Shown: positions 26,592-36,058, counted from the first letter of the stretch. The stretch is 42,084 nt of DNA from CAYLLT01 sp964591605 (GCA_964591605.1 CAZQEN010000017.1:1-42084); one strand, 5' to 3'. The notes: generated from the letters alone by a model not told the origin. Numbers and translations: made by a program.

Positions 26592-28466
26592 TCACGAGCG
26601 CTCCGCCGGCCTGGCGACGCCGGCCCCTTCCTCGAGAACCACCGCCGGCAGCGCCACCGTGAATGTGGACCCCTGCCCCGGAGTGCTCTCGACAAAAATC
26701 GATCCCCCGTGCAGCCGCACGGTCTCTTTCACGATCGCCAGGCCCAGCCCCGTGCCCGGAATCGCCGCCACCCGCTCGTCCTCCACCCGGTAGAACTTCT
26801 CGAAGATCTTCTCCTGGTCCTCGGGCTTGATGCCGATCCCGCTGTCGATCACGCTCACCCGCAGCCGCCCCACGTCGGCCGTGCAGCGGACATCCACCCG
26901 CCCCCCCGCCGGCGTGTACTTGATCGCGTTGCCCACCAGGTTGGTGAACACCACCGCCAGACGCTCCTTGTCGCCCCGGAGCTGCGGCATCTTGGCCGGC
27001 AGGTTGAGCACCAGCTCGATGTTCTTGGCGTCCGCGCTGCCCTGCATGTCCTGCACCACGCTGCGCAGCAGCCGGTCCATCTGAACGTCGCCCACATCCA
27101 GCCGCGCGCTGCCCACCTCGAGCTGCGAGACGTTCAGGATGTCCTCCACGAGCCGGTTCAGGCGCTGCGTCTCGCCCATGATCACGTTGTAGCACTCGCG
27201 GATCGTCTGCTCGTCCTCGATGACTCCCTGTGAGAGCGTTTCGGCGTACGCCCGGATGTTGGTCAGCGGCGTTCGCAGCTCGTGCGTGACGTGATACAGG
27301 AAGCTGTCGCGGGCCCGCTCCGCCTCTTTGGCCTGGCTGACGTCCTGGACGAAGATGATGTTCTCGGCGGCGGCCACCTCGGCGTGCGTGGCCCAGAAGC
27401 GCAGAGTGACCGTGCCGTGCGGGCGCTCGAACGTGTGATCGATCCACCGTCCGGAGGTCAACCCCCCCCGGCCGCCCTGCGGCGCCAGGAGGCTCATCCG
27501 CACCTTGTCGTTGAACACCGTCGACGCGTCGCGCCCCTCGAGCGGTTCGCCGTCGGCGCCCAGCATGCCGCAGGCCGCCCGGTTCGCGAACGAAATGGTC
27601 CCGTCCGCGTCCGCCACCAGCACGCCGAACGGAATCTGCATCAGAATCCGCGTCAGCCGGTCGGAGCGAAAGCCGTCCATGGCCGCCGTCACGTCCGTCG
27701 CGAGCCGGCTGCGCCGCAGTTGTTCCTGCATCTGGCTCACGAACTCGATCAGCTCGTTCCACGACCGCGAGATCGAATCGAAGGAATCGTTGAGCCGCAG
27801 GCTCACCAGGCGCTCGGCGATCGGCTGATCCGAACCCGTCAGCCGCCGCCGGATCACCTCCAGCGGCCGCACCGCCCGGCGGAACAGCCGGTACACCAGC
27901 AGATAGAGCCCCAGCACCCCGAGGATAACGTACCCCGACCATACGAACAGATCCGACTGCTTCCACGCGTACGGCAGCGGTTCGAGCCCCACCCACAGCT
28001 CCGGGGCCGGCCCTGAATCCGACGCCGCGTTCAGCGGACACGCCAGCACGCTGGCCCCGGCCTTGTCGGGGTCGCTCGCTGCCCGGGCCAGCCGGGAGGC
28101 ATCACCCTCTCCCCACCGCAACGGCGGCGCCGTGCGCCCGACCAGGCTGCCGTCCGAATGGGCGGCAAACCGGTTGCCGCGAACCACCGCACAGAACCGG
28201 ATCCCTTCCTCCCGGGCCGCCCGCCGGAGCTCCAGCTTCACCTTCTCCGGCACTTCCTGCGGAATGGGACCGATCTGCCGGGCCAGAAGGCTCGTCCACT
28301 GCTGCAGGTCGGTCAGATGCTGGCGCGTGAGTTCCGCACGCTGCAGAAACAACGCCGTCCCGCCCACGGCGGCCACCGCCAGCACGTACAGCGCGCCGAA
28401 CGACAGCCCCACCCAGGGCGAAAACTCCTCACTTTTCCTTAACCATCCACGCCACGACCAGCGCAT
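26592..28466 (-). CDS. Membrane sensor histidine kinase (HAMP-PAS-HisKA-HATPase)
   Basis: The 624-aa kinase has transmembrane helices at about 18-40 and 173-195 around an extracytoplasmic sensor region, a HAMP-like linker (RRAVRPLEVIRRRLTGSDQP), a PAS domain (IPFGVLVADADGTISFANRA), a HisKA domain with phospho-acceptor VTHELRTPLTN and an ATPase domain with N box NLVGNAIKYTP, G1 DSGIGI, F box FEKFYR and G2 GTGLGLAI. This matches PhoR/ResE-type kinases. ATG 28466 is chosen; the longer frame upstream covers repeat sequence. It heads the signalling-plus-pilus gene run and pairs with the adjacent response regulator. The signal sensed is unknown. Confidence 0.95.
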   Translation of the reverse strand: MRWSWRGWLRKSEEFSPWVGLSFGALYVLAVAAVGGTALFLQRAELTRQHLTDLQQWTSLLARQIGPIPQEVPEKVKLELRRAAREEGIRFCAVVRGNRFAAHSDGSLVGRTAPPLRWGEGDASRLARAASDPDKAGASVLACPLNAASDSGPAPELWVGLEPLPYAWKQSDLFVWSGYVILGVLGLYLLVYRLFRRAVRPLEVIRRRLTGSDQPIAERLVSLRLNDSFDSISRSWNELIEFVSQMQEQLRRSRLATDVTAAMDGFRSDRLTRILMQIPFGVLVADADGTISFANRAACGMLGADGEPLEGRDASTVFNDKVRMSLLAPQGGRGGLTSGRWIDHTFERPHGTVTLRFWATHAEVAAAENIIFVQDVSQAKEAERARDSFLYHVTHELRTPLTNIRAYAETLSQGVIEDEQTIRECYNVIMGETQRLNRLVEDILNVSQLEVGSARLDVGDVQMDRLLRSVVQDMQGSADAKNIELVLNLPAKMPQLRGDKERLAVVFTNLVGNAIKYTPAGGRVDVRCTADVGRLRVSVIDSGIGIKPEDQEKIFEKFYRVEDERVAAIPGTGLGLAIVKETVRLHGGSIFVESTPGQGSTFTVALPAVVLEEGAGVARPAERS

Positions 28467-28730
28467 GGAATCCACCTTGCCCGCTGCGCAGACCGCGGAT
28501 CCCGGCTGCGCAGACTCGCAGACCAATATTTGGACCTATGCGTCATATCGTGTACCCCCTCTCCAGACTTAACGTTAATAACAATTGGCCGGCCACCGGT
28601 GAGCCCGCGATCGGGCGAGTCTGATAATCCCCGGCCAGCGCATCCGCGGCGGGCCTCGACGGCCCGCCACATCCCGCCGCCTCGCTTCCGGCCGCCCGCG
28701 CCCGTCCGAGCAGCGCACTGCCCGCGGCCA
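28467..28730. other. Divergent intergenic region upstream of the kinase
   Basis: About 320 nt separate the kinase (minus) from elbB (plus), and I see no gene. Two perfect direct repeats GCTGCGCAGAC lie at 28483-28493 and 28505-28515, with a partial TCGCAGACC next to them. An AT-rich patch at 28570-28587 (ACTTAACGTTAATAACAA) is a likely promoter or regulator site for one or both genes. Confidence 0.45.
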
Positions 28731-28759
28731 TTGGAACCGCCGCCCGGTTCTGATAAAAC
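28731..28759 (+). promoter_or_regulatory. Probable elbB promoter
   Basis: TTGGAA (28731-28736) and TAAAAC (28754-28759) are 17 bp apart. AAGGAGAG follows shortly before the ATG. Confidence 0.4.
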
Positions 28760-28787
28760 GCGGTATCTCAACACAAAGGAGAGAGCC

Positions 28788-29456
28788 ATGTCCCGAGTTG
28801 CTGTCTGCCTGTCCGGTTGCGGCGTGATGGATGGATCGGAGATCCACGAGGCGGTGCTGACCCTCCTTGCCCTCGACCAGGCCGGCGCCCGGATCGTCTG
28901 CTGCGCGCCCGACGTCGATCAGATGCACGTGGTCGACCACACGAATCGAACGCCCGTCCAGAGCGAGCGGCGCAACGTCCTGAAGGAGTCGGCGCGCATC
29001 GCCCGCGGAGACATCAGCGACCTGGCGGGCGTGCGGGCCGCGGACATTGACGCCCTGATTTTCCCCGGCGGCTTCGGTGCTGCCAAAAACCTCTGCACGT
29101 TCGCGGTGGACGGGGCCGCCTGCAGGGTCAACCCGCAGGTCGAGCGGCTCGTCGGCGAAATGCTCGACGCCCGCAAGCCCATCGGCGCCATCTGCATCGC
29201 GCCGGCCCTGCTCGCCCGCATCCTCGGAAATCGCGGCCTGCCCGCCACCGTCACCATCGGCAACGATCCTCAGACCGCCGGCGCGATCGAGAAAATGGGC
29301 GTGCGCCACGCCGAGTGCTCCTGCGCCTCATCCATCGTCGATGAAGCGCACCGGGTCGTCACCACCCCCGCCTACATGCTCGGCAAGGGCCCGGCCGACG
29401 TGTTCGAGGGGATCCGCCAGCTCGTCAATGCGGTCTTGAAGATGGTCCGAAAGTGA
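28788..29456 (+). CDS. elbB: Isoprenoid biosynthesis glyoxalase ElbB (DJ-1/PfpI superfamily)
   Basis: The 222-aa protein matches ElbB, a DJ-1/PfpI family glyoxalase-type protein. Typical parts are CLSGCGVMDGSEIHEAVLTL, APDVDQMHVVDH, LIFPGGFGAAKNLCTFAVDG, the nucleophile-elbow Cys in GAICIAPALLAR and VVTTPAYMLGKGPADVFEGI. ATG 28788 has a strong AAGGAGAG site; the frame upstream is noncoding. It is monocistronic, convergent with the glycosyltransferase downstream. Its physiological role in other bacteria is poorly defined. Confidence 0.93.
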   Translation: MSRVAVCLSGCGVMDGSEIHEAVLTLLALDQAGARIVCCAPDVDQMHVVDHTNRTPVQSERRNVLKESARIARGDISDLAGVRAADIDALIFPGGFGAAKNLCTFAVDGAACRVNPQVERLVGEMLDARKPIGAICIAPALLARILGNRGLPATVTIGNDPQTAGAIEKMGVRHAECSCASSIVDEAHRVVTTPAYMLGKGPADVFEGIRQLVNAVLKMVRK

Positions 29457-29588
29457 GTGCCGGGCGTTCAGGGCGCGTGTGAGAAGTTCGACCAGAGTGC
29501 CCGCGAGCAAGCGGCCTGCGATCACGCTGAAGAACCCGTTCCCTGACGGCCGGGGCTCTGCTGGTCGGGCCGCTGCACGCGCACGCCC

Positions 29589-30347
29589 TCACACAAGCTG
29601 CAGCTCACGGCACAGCTCCCGGTAAGCCGGTCGTGGATCGGGATAGCCGAAACGGGGCGGCAGCTTCCACTTCTCGAACAGCCGCGCGTTGTCTTCGTTC
29701 ACCACCCGCTCGAGGTCCTCTGATTTGCGCTCGTCGATGAGCTCTTCGTGATAGACCAGGGCCGCACGGCACCCCAGCACCTGCAGCCCCGCGTCACGCT
29801 GCACCTTCAGCGACAGATCCGGATCCCACGCGCAGAAGTAGTAGCGTTCGTCGAGATACCCCACCCGTTCGAGCAGTTCTTTGCGAATCAGCCCGAAGTT
29901 CGCATAGGGCACGCCCCGGACGTTGTAGATGCTGTAAATCACCCCGTCGTGTTCGATCGAGTCGAGCCGGTTCCACTCGCGATCCAGGTTGTGATAGAAC
30001 GCGATCATCCCCACGCGCGGCAGGTCCGGCCGCTCGATCATCTCGACCGCCGCTTCCACCGCGCCCGGCAGAGGGTACGAGTCGTCGTTGAGCCACAGGA
30101 CGTACGTCCCCGCGGCCGCCCGGAATCCCCGGTTGTAGGCCTTCGTGGCCCCCTCCCGCGTGTATTCCCGGATGAAGCGGATGTCCGACTGGGCGACCAG
30201 CCATTCGTCCGTCCCGTCCCCCGCCCCCGTTCCGACCACGATGATCTCGTGCGGGATGGTCACGTTCCGGCGGATGCCCGCCACGCATCGCTGCAGCCGG
30301 TCGCAACGCCGGTAGGTCGCAATCACGATGCTGACCCGTGGCTCCAT
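29589..30347 (-). CDS. Family 2 glycosyltransferase
   Basis: The 252-aa GT-A type enzyme starts RVSIVIATYRRCDRLQRCV, has the nucleotide-binding DxD-like motif WLNDDSYPLP (about 99-108), and the acceptor-side YYFCAWDPDLSLKVQRD containing the E/D-D-x-D type catalytic region. It has no transmembrane helix. It is divergent from the second glycosyltransferase gene, 198 nt away. The sugar and acceptor are not identifiable; surface polysaccharide synthesis is likely from context. Confidence 0.9.
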   Translation of the reverse strand: MEPRVSIVIATYRRCDRLQRCVAGIRRNVTIPHEIIVVGTGAGDGTDEWLVAQSDIRFIREYTREGATKAYNRGFRAAAGTYVLWLNDDSYPLPGAVEAAVEMIERPDLPRVGMIAFYHNLDREWNRLDSIEHDGVIYSIYNVRGVPYANFGLIRKELLERVGYLDERYYFCAWDPDLSLKVQRDAGLQVLGCRAALVYHEELIDERKSEDLERVVNEDNARLFEKWKLPPRFGYPDPRPAYRELCRELQLV

Positions 30348-30388
30348 GGTTGCAGTTCACCTCATCCCATGCCCGCAAAACCTCGCGG

Positions 30389-30508
30389 GCGGCCTGGACA
30401 ACGTACGCGCTGCCCGTGCTCCAGGCCGCGTCCTATATCGGCACCGTCCATCGTCCGCTTGAGTTATCGGAAGTCGCCGGTGCAGTCCCCGCGTCGCTGG
30501 TGCCGATA
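30389..30508. promoter_or_regulatory. Inverted repeats in the divergent glycosyltransferase control region
   Basis: Two perfect 10-bp inverted pairs: GCGGCCTGGA/TCCAGGCCGC (30389-30398, 30420-30429) and TATCGGCACC/GGTGCCGATA (30436-30445, 30499-30508). The first encloses CGTACGCGCTGCCCGTGC, similar to the hairpin at 15964-15980. They could be operators, leader hairpins or repeat relics. Confidence 0.4.
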
Positions 30509-30545
30509 AGTAAGGCACACGACTGTGCGCGCACGGAGCACCCTC

Positions 30546-31406
30546 ATGGCCGGTCCGGGCATTTCCATCATCACCGTCACTCGAAACAGCGCCGCCTCCA
30601 TCCACCCGGCCGTCCGCAGCGTGCTCGATGCCATGGGCCCCCGGGACGAGTACATCGTCGTCGATGGCGGCTCCACCGACGCCACCCGCGAGATCATCCA
30701 GGGTTACGCCCCGCGCCTGGCCTGGTGGGTCAGCGAGCCGGACCGCGGCCAGAGCCACGCCCTCAACAAGGGTCTGGCCCGCGCGTCGCGGCCGATTGTC
30801 GGCTGGCTCAACGCCGATGATCTGCTCCTGCCGGGCGCGCTCGACCACGTTCGCGAACAGTTCGAAGGATCCCACTTCGACGTGCTCTGCGGCGCCTGCC
30901 GCTATGAATACCCCGACGGCCGACACGTCATCCGGCGCGTCACCGGGCGAGAGCTCCGGCAGATCGACGTCTACGACCCCATCCATCAGCCGAGCTGCTT
31001 CTGGCGCCGAGAATGGCACGAGCGCGTGGGCGGACTTCGTGAAGACCTGCACTACGGCATGGATTGGGATCTGTGGCTGCGGCTTGCCGCGGCCGGCGCC
31101 CGGTTTGCCGTCACCGATGAGGTGCTCAGCGTCTACCGCGTGACCGGAACGAACAAGACCTCGCTCGGCGGCGAGCGCCGCAATCACGAGATGTACCGGA
31201 TTCTGCGCGAGCAGCACGGCGCCGAAGGACGTGTCCTGGTTGAGCTGGCCTACCGCCTCCTGTGGCCGCTCAAGCGCCTCCGACACGCTGATCCGCCCTG
31301 GTTGTGGACGCCCCTGTCCGATCTCACCCGCTCGACCCTTCTGGCCGCCCTCGGGCCCTTCTACGGCTTCGACCGCGTGCGCCGGGCCACGCATCCGTTC
31401 TGCTGA
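30546..31406 (+). CDS. Family 2 glycosyltransferase
   Basis: The 286-aa GT-A enzyme has PGISIITVTRNSAASIHPAV at the N-terminus, IVVDGGSTDATREII, DxD-type motif GWLNADDLLLPGAL (about 92-105), the acceptor helix FWRREWHERVGGLREDLHYG and MDWDLWLRLAAAGARF near the active site. ATG 30546 is chosen, with GGAG seven bases upstream; GTG 30525 is in frame. The next gene starts two bases after its stop, so the two are coupled. Sugar and acceptor are unknown. Confidence 0.92.
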   Translation: MAGPGISIITVTRNSAASIHPAVRSVLDAMGPRDEYIVVDGGSTDATREIIQGYAPRLAWWVSEPDRGQSHALNKGLARASRPIVGWLNADDLLLPGALDHVREQFEGSHFDVLCGACRYEYPDGRHVIRRVTGRELRQIDVYDPIHQPSCFWRREWHERVGGLREDLHYGMDWDLWLRLAAAGARFAVTDEVLSVYRVTGTNKTSLGGERRNHEMYRILREQHGAEGRVLVELAYRLLWPLKRLRHADPPWLWTPLSDLTRSTLLAALGPFYGFDRVRRATHPFC

Positions 31407-31408
31407 TC

Positions 31409-32779
31409 ATGCCACCACGCACCCTGCTCATCACGCCCTACTTCGACGCGGCCCTGCCCAGCGGCGGCGTGCTGTTCTCCGTCGACGTCGTGCGCGAATG
31501 GCTGGCCCGCGGGCGCGCGGTCGCCGTGCTGTGTGCCCGGCGCGAGCGGTCGCTGGGCGATCTCGAGCTCTTCGCCCGTTCGGGCCTGCTGCGCCTGCAT
31601 GAAATCGCCACTCCCGAGCAGGTGCGATTCACCCATCACTTTCATCCGCCCGTCTACGAGCGAGCCCGTGCCGCGATCGATGACTTCCTCCCGCAGGTGG
31701 TGCACGCCCACAACACCCAGGGCCTGCTCGCCGCTCTCCGGGCCGCCCTCGACTGGCGCGACGGCCTGGCCGGGCCGCCGAACCTGTGCCGCGTGCTGCT
31801 GACCGCCCTGGACTTTGGCCTCCTGTGTTTCAATCATTATCTGTACGATCGGAGCCCCCGCCCCTGCCCCGGCCCGGAGTCGCCGCGACACTGCGCCCGG
31901 TGCGTGCGCCGCACCATTCACGGCCCGCTCCGCTGGGCGAGCGGCATCCTCCCGCAACCTCTCACGCGGCGATTCTGGCCCGATTTCGTGCGGCTTGACC
32001 AGGCTCAATCCGCACCGGCACTCCATGAGATGATGCGCCGCATTCTCCGGCGGCTCGACGTGATCGTCGCCCCTTCGCCGATCATGGCCGAGACACTGGC
32101 CGCGGCGGCGGGCCCGCAGACCTGCGTCCATCGCACGATTTACGGCGTGAATCCCGCCAAGATCAGGCGCCCGACCAAGACGGCGTCTCCGATCGTCCGG
32201 CTGGCCTACTTCGGAAGCGACGAACCGGTCAAAGGCCTGCACATCCTCATCGCCGCTTCCGAGCGCCTGCCCGACGGCCTGCCGCTTCAGATTCGCGCCG
32301 TCGGCAACGAGGGTGTGGGGCGGAAGCTTGCGGCCGCATCACCCCTGGCCCGCCGATATCTGTCCCACTCCGCTCCGGTCTTCGGCCGGCGGCTCGCTGA
32401 AGCGCACGCCGACATCGATGCGGTCCTGGTCCCGTCGCTGTGGCACGAGAATTCACCCTTCGTCGTTCTCGAGTCGCTCGCCAACGGCACGGCCGTCCTC
32501 GCCTCCGACACCGCCGGGATCCGCCACCTCATCGAACCGGAGCACACGGGCCGGTTGATCCCCCCCGGTGACGTGACGGCCTGGGCCGCCGCCATCGACC
32601 AATGCGTGCGCGAGCCCGCCGCACTCAGCCGCATGGGCGCGGCTGCATGCTTCAACCGGACGACCGCGGATTTCGTCAATGAAATCGAAGGCCTCGAGGA
32701 AGCCGGATCGCCCGCCAACGATCGCCGCGCAGCGGCGCCGCCGCGGACACACTGCATGGCCACCGCCGCGGATGACTGA
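31409..32779 (+). CDS. Family 4 (GT-B) glycosyltransferase
   Basis: The 456-aa protein has a GT-B fold: N-terminal PPRTLLITPYFDAALPSGG with the glycine-rich donor loop, and a C-terminal GT4 domain (RLAYFGSDEPVKGLHILIAA; VPSLWHENSPFVVLESLANG; GIRHLIEPEHTGRLIPPGD). The conserved E-x7-E sits in ENSPFVVLE. Between the halves is a Cys cluster CPGPESPRHCARCVRR, seen in some GT4 enzymes after an LCFNHYLYD-like stretch and probably structural. It starts two bases after the family 2 gene and ends 26 nt before the convergent hydrolase gene. Confidence 0.92.
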   Translation: MPPRTLLITPYFDAALPSGGVLFSVDVVREWLARGRAVAVLCARRERSLGDLELFARSGLLRLHEIATPEQVRFTHHFHPPVYERARAAIDDFLPQVVHAHNTQGLLAALRAALDWRDGLAGPPNLCRVLLTALDFGLLCFNHYLYDRSPRPCPGPESPRHCARCVRRTIHGPLRWASGILPQPLTRRFWPDFVRLDQAQSAPALHEMMRRILRRLDVIVAPSPIMAETLAAAAGPQTCVHRTIYGVNPAKIRRPTKTASPIVRLAYFGSDEPVKGLHILIAASERLPDGLPLQIRAVGNEGVGRKLAAASPLARRYLSHSAPVFGRRLAEAHADIDAVLVPSLWHENSPFVVLESLANGTAVLASDTAGIRHLIEPEHTGRLIPPGDVTAWAAAIDQCVREPAALSRMGAAACFNRTTADFVNEIEGLEEAGSPANDRRAAAPPRTHCMATAADD

Positions 32780-32805
32780 TTCCCCTCACATCCCCTCACC
32801 GGTCC

Positions 32806-35800
32806 TCAACAGCCGGAGTTCTGGTTGGATCCCCTCATGCATCCCACCATCGCGTTGAAATCCGAAGAATCCACATCCAGGTCACCGTCGAGATCCGGCC
32901 CTTCGCAGCCCGGTGCGTAGAGCTCGGCCTCACCCGAAAAACAACGCTGCATCAATGCGAAATCCACCAGGTCGGTGTCCCCGTCCATGTCGAAGTCAGT
33001 CCGTGACAGAACCAGGATGTTCCACCCGGCGATGTCGGAGCCGGCTGCGTTGGCTGCCTGCACCTGGACCGGCACCAGTCCGAACACCCCCGCCCCCGGC
33101 GTCCAGCCGCTGACCAGGCCGGCCGGACTGACGCCCAGCCCCGCCGGTCCCTGCAGCACCGACCACGTCGGCGCCGGATGCCCCTGCGCGAGCGCGAGCT
33201 GCCGCGAGTACGCCGTGCCGTTCAGAATCGGGTCCGGGTTCGGCGTCACCGCGTGGATGACCGGCGGTGTCGGCGCCTGCGTGCTCACGCACACCGTGTC
33301 GATGTAGAACGTGTTGCCCACGCTCCCCACCCGGAAATCGGCTCCGCCGTTCTGCCGGTTTCCGAAATACGCGTCGGTTACATGCCACGTGTATGTCTTC
33401 CAGGTATCTGTGCCGGTGAGCGCCACGCCCCCGCCGTTCTTGTAGAAAAACGCGAAGTCCGCGCCCACCGCATCGTACTGCAGCGTCAGCGTGCCCGTCC
33501 CGCCGTCGTAGTACTCCATCGTGACGTATACGTCCGGCTTGCTGCCCTGGAACGCCCAGGCATCGCTCGCCCCGAAATAGAAGTAGAAATCCTCGGCCGG
33601 ATTCAAGTTCCGGCGGGCCGTCCGCCCGCCGACGCTCGTCGGGATCGTGTCCCCGTCGCCGACCTGCGGATGCGTCAGCCCGGAGAGCACGTCCGGATTG
33701 CCCAGGTCGATGCACACGTCGTTCGACGGGTTGACCACGTCGGTGAAGACGCCCCGGATGATGTAGCCCCGCGGCCCCTGCGGCAGCGTCACCTGCTGGC
33801 CGGTGCTCAGCGTGTAACTCGCCGCTACCGCCCCGGTCAGCGGGTGGTAGACGTTGAACTGCATCGGCCGGCGCGCTTCCAGCAGAACCCCCGTGCTCTG
33901 CACGCCGATGGGGAACGTCAGGAACTCGCCCCCCTTGATCGCGGCCGTGTTCCGCACGACCCCGCTGGCGCTCGAGCTGATTTCCGGCCACCACTTGTTC
34001 GGCTGCCCGTTCGAATACGTGGTGAACGGCGAGCCCGTCTCCTTGCCGTCATACCGCACCCAGCTCGCCAGGTCCGGCGGCAGAATCTCGTTCAGATGCA
34101 CGTAGTCGCCCACGCCCGGCTTGCTCTCGAACGTCGTGTTTCCGAACACCCCCGCGTCCGAATGAAACACGTACATCGGCAGATACGCCCCCCACGCGAA
34201 CGCCGCCGCCATCACCAGCTTGATCGGATCGTTCTCGCTGTTCACCGAGGCCCCCGGCCCGATCGGCTCGTTGCTGCTGCCCGGCGGAACTCCCTGCAGG
34301 AACTCAAACTCCCACGGATCGCGCACCGGCAGCCACCCGCCTTCGATCGTGCCGATGTCGCGGCTGAAATGCTCGGTCGCGATGTCCGCCGTCGAGCCGG
34401 CGTAGAGCAGCTCGGTCGCGCTGCCCGACCCCTGCGAGTCGCTGATCGCCACCAGCAGGCTCGTCCGGTCCGTCAGGTACGTGCAGAACTCCCGCAGATC
34501 GGCGACGCCCTGCGCATCCGGAAATCCGTTCTGCCAGGCCTCGTTTGCCACCTCCAGGTGCATCACCTTGTGCTCGCGCCCCGCGAGATTGTCGAGGACG
34601 GATTGCATATGGGCGATCCGCGCGCTCTTGCTGGGCATGAGCTGGGCGTCCGCGAAGATGGTGATCTCCGCCCGCATCCCGTGGTTGTAGATGAGGTCGA
34701 TGCAGTCGCGGAACTGCTGCCAGTAGTCCGTCCACGCCGGAACGAACGTCCCCACCCGGTTCGTGAAGCTCACCGGGGCGATCTCCTTGCCCGCCCACGC
34801 CTCGTACCAGCCCACCATCGAAAGAATCCGCACGTACTTGAACTCCTTCGACGCCAGAAACGTCAGATCGCTCTCGAACCGCGTCCGGTCATACTTGCAG
34901 CGCCGCATCGCCTGCATGTAGGTGGCGCCCAGGCCGAGCAGCGGCCCGCTCTTGTCCACCACCGTGTTGCCCTGGAGCCGCACGAGGTCCGGGCCCGGCG
35001 GCACGTACGACGTGTCGACCGTGAACGCCCGGCCGGCGCTCCACGGCCCGAACTGCGCCCCGTTGGCCAGCCGCACGAACGCGTAATACGTCGCGTTGCT
35101 CGACAGCATGCCCGTCCACGCGAAATCCCGGCTCGAAGTCACCGGCCCCGACGTCCACACGACCGACGTATCGGCCTGATTCGAGGTGTTGATCTGCACC
35201 TCGTACTGCGTGTGCGCGTCGCCCGTCCACGCCACGTACACCAGGTTCGTGTTGACCGTCTGGCCGCTCGTCGGCGTCGTGATCGTCGGGGCGCCGGGCA
35301 CCGATGCCACCGACGAGTACACCTTCACATTGCTGAAGATCGCGTCCAGAGGCGCGCCGAAGTCGCTCGCGATCGGCGCCCGCGGGCTGGCCGCAATGCG
35401 GATGCTGTGCCCGGCCGGGTTCCAGCTCCCCGGCTGGATCATCGTCCGCAGCAGCACGAGCTGCGTCCCCGGTCCGTTGTCCCGGTACATCCGGCACACC
35501 GTGTTGCCCCCGATCGGCTCCCACTCCTCCCGGAAGTGATAGGTGAGGTTGGGATCCCATCCCACCTGGGCCGTGTCCGGCTCCTCGTAGTTGTCGTTGA
35601 TCTTCCAGACCAGCTCCATCGAGTTGACCCGCGGCGGGTCCAGGCAGTTGGTCTTGCGGATGAAGTGCTTGTACGGGTTGTCCCGGTAGCCGCCGTTGTA
35701 GTTCGTGTCCGAGCCCCCGATCGTGTAGTCGTACATGTGGAAGAGCTCGCTCTTGTCCTCGTGATCGGGCCGGCATTCGTTGGCGTTGAGCCCTTTCACG

Positions 35801-36021
35801 TCGAACTCCACCGCCCCGGTGGTCAGCGTGGGGACATGCCAGATGATGTAGTCGTTGGTGTTCGTGACCTTCCAGCCCCCGGTCACGAACTGGCCGCCCG
35901 ACCGGATGCCGGTCGTCGACCCCTGCAGCGGATCGTTCAGCACGAGCTGCGCTCGAACGACGGGCGCGGCCAGCCCGATGGCGGCGACGGCCACAAGCCC
36001 TCTGTACCCATAACCACGCAT
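32806..36021 (-). CDS. Secreted multidomain glycoside-hydrolase-like protein with dockerin-like C-terminus
   Basis: The 1071-aa protein has a signal peptide (residues 1-25), a lectin/laminin-G-like N-terminal domain (about 25-230), a fibronectin-III-like domain (about 235-335), a TIM-barrel domain (about 345-700) with MHLEVANEAWQNG near 490 as the acid/base NE motif of clan A hydrolases, a carbohydrate-binding-type domain (about 760-905), an Ig-like segment and a C-terminal pair of EF-hand-like loops (DFDMDGDTDLVDFALMQRCF and DLDGDLDVDSSDFNAMVGCM), as in planctomycete dockerin-like tails. ATG 36021 is chosen at the signal peptide. It follows the second hydrolase gene by 37 nt. Substrate and nucleophile are not assignable. 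Confidence 0.85.
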   Translation of the reverse strand: MRGYGYRGLVAVAAIGLAAPVVRAQLVLNDPLQGSTTGIRSGGQFVTGGWKVTNTNDYIIWHVPTLTTGAVEFDVKGLNANECRPDHEDKSELFHMYDYTIGGSDTNYNGGYRDNPYKHFIRKTNCLDPPRVNSMELVWKINDNYEEPDTAQVGWDPNLTYHFREEWEPIGGNTVCRMYRDNGPGTQLVLLRTMIQPGSWNPAGHSIRIAASPRAPIASDFGAPLDAIFSNVKVYSSVASVPGAPTITTPTSGQTVNTNLVYVAWTGDAHTQYEVQINTSNQADTSVVWTSGPVTSSRDFAWTGMLSSNATYYAFVRLANGAQFGPWSAGRAFTVDTSYVPPGPDLVRLQGNTVVDKSGPLLGLGATYMQAMRRCKYDRTRFESDLTFLASKEFKYVRILSMVGWYEAWAGKEIAPVSFTNRVGTFVPAWTDYWQQFRDCIDLIYNHGMRAEITIFADAQLMPSKSARIAHMQSVLDNLAGREHKVMHLEVANEAWQNGFPDAQGVADLREFCTYLTDRTSLLVAISDSQGSGSATELLYAGSTADIATEHFSRDIGTIEGGWLPVRDPWEFEFLQGVPPGSSNEPIGPGASVNSENDPIKLVMAAAFAWGAYLPMYVFHSDAGVFGNTTFESKPGVGDYVHLNEILPPDLASWVRYDGKETGSPFTTYSNGQPNKWWPEISSSASGVVRNTAAIKGGEFLTFPIGVQSTGVLLEARRPMQFNVYHPLTGAVAASYTLSTGQQVTLPQGPRGYIIRGVFTDVVNPSNDVCIDLGNPDVLSGLTHPQVGDGDTIPTSVGGRTARRNLNPAEDFYFYFGASDAWAFQGSKPDVYVTMEYYDGGTGTLTLQYDAVGADFAFFYKNGGGVALTGTDTWKTYTWHVTDAYFGNRQNGGADFRVGSVGNTFYIDTVCVSTQAPTPPVIHAVTPNPDPILNGTAYSRQLALAQGHPAPTWSVLQGPAGLGVSPAGLVSGWTPGAGVFGLVPVQVQAANAAGSDIAGWNILVLSRTDFDMDGDTDLVDFALMQRCFSGEAELYAPGCEGPDLDGDLDVDSSDFNAMVGCMRGSNQNSGC

Positions 36022-36058
36022 GCTGAAACCTCCGTACAGATCCCTGCGGCTTCCGCGA

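Noticed and set aside
24539..26662. 707-aa open frame on the plus strand
   Set aside because: Antisense to the HD-GYP and response-regulator genes.
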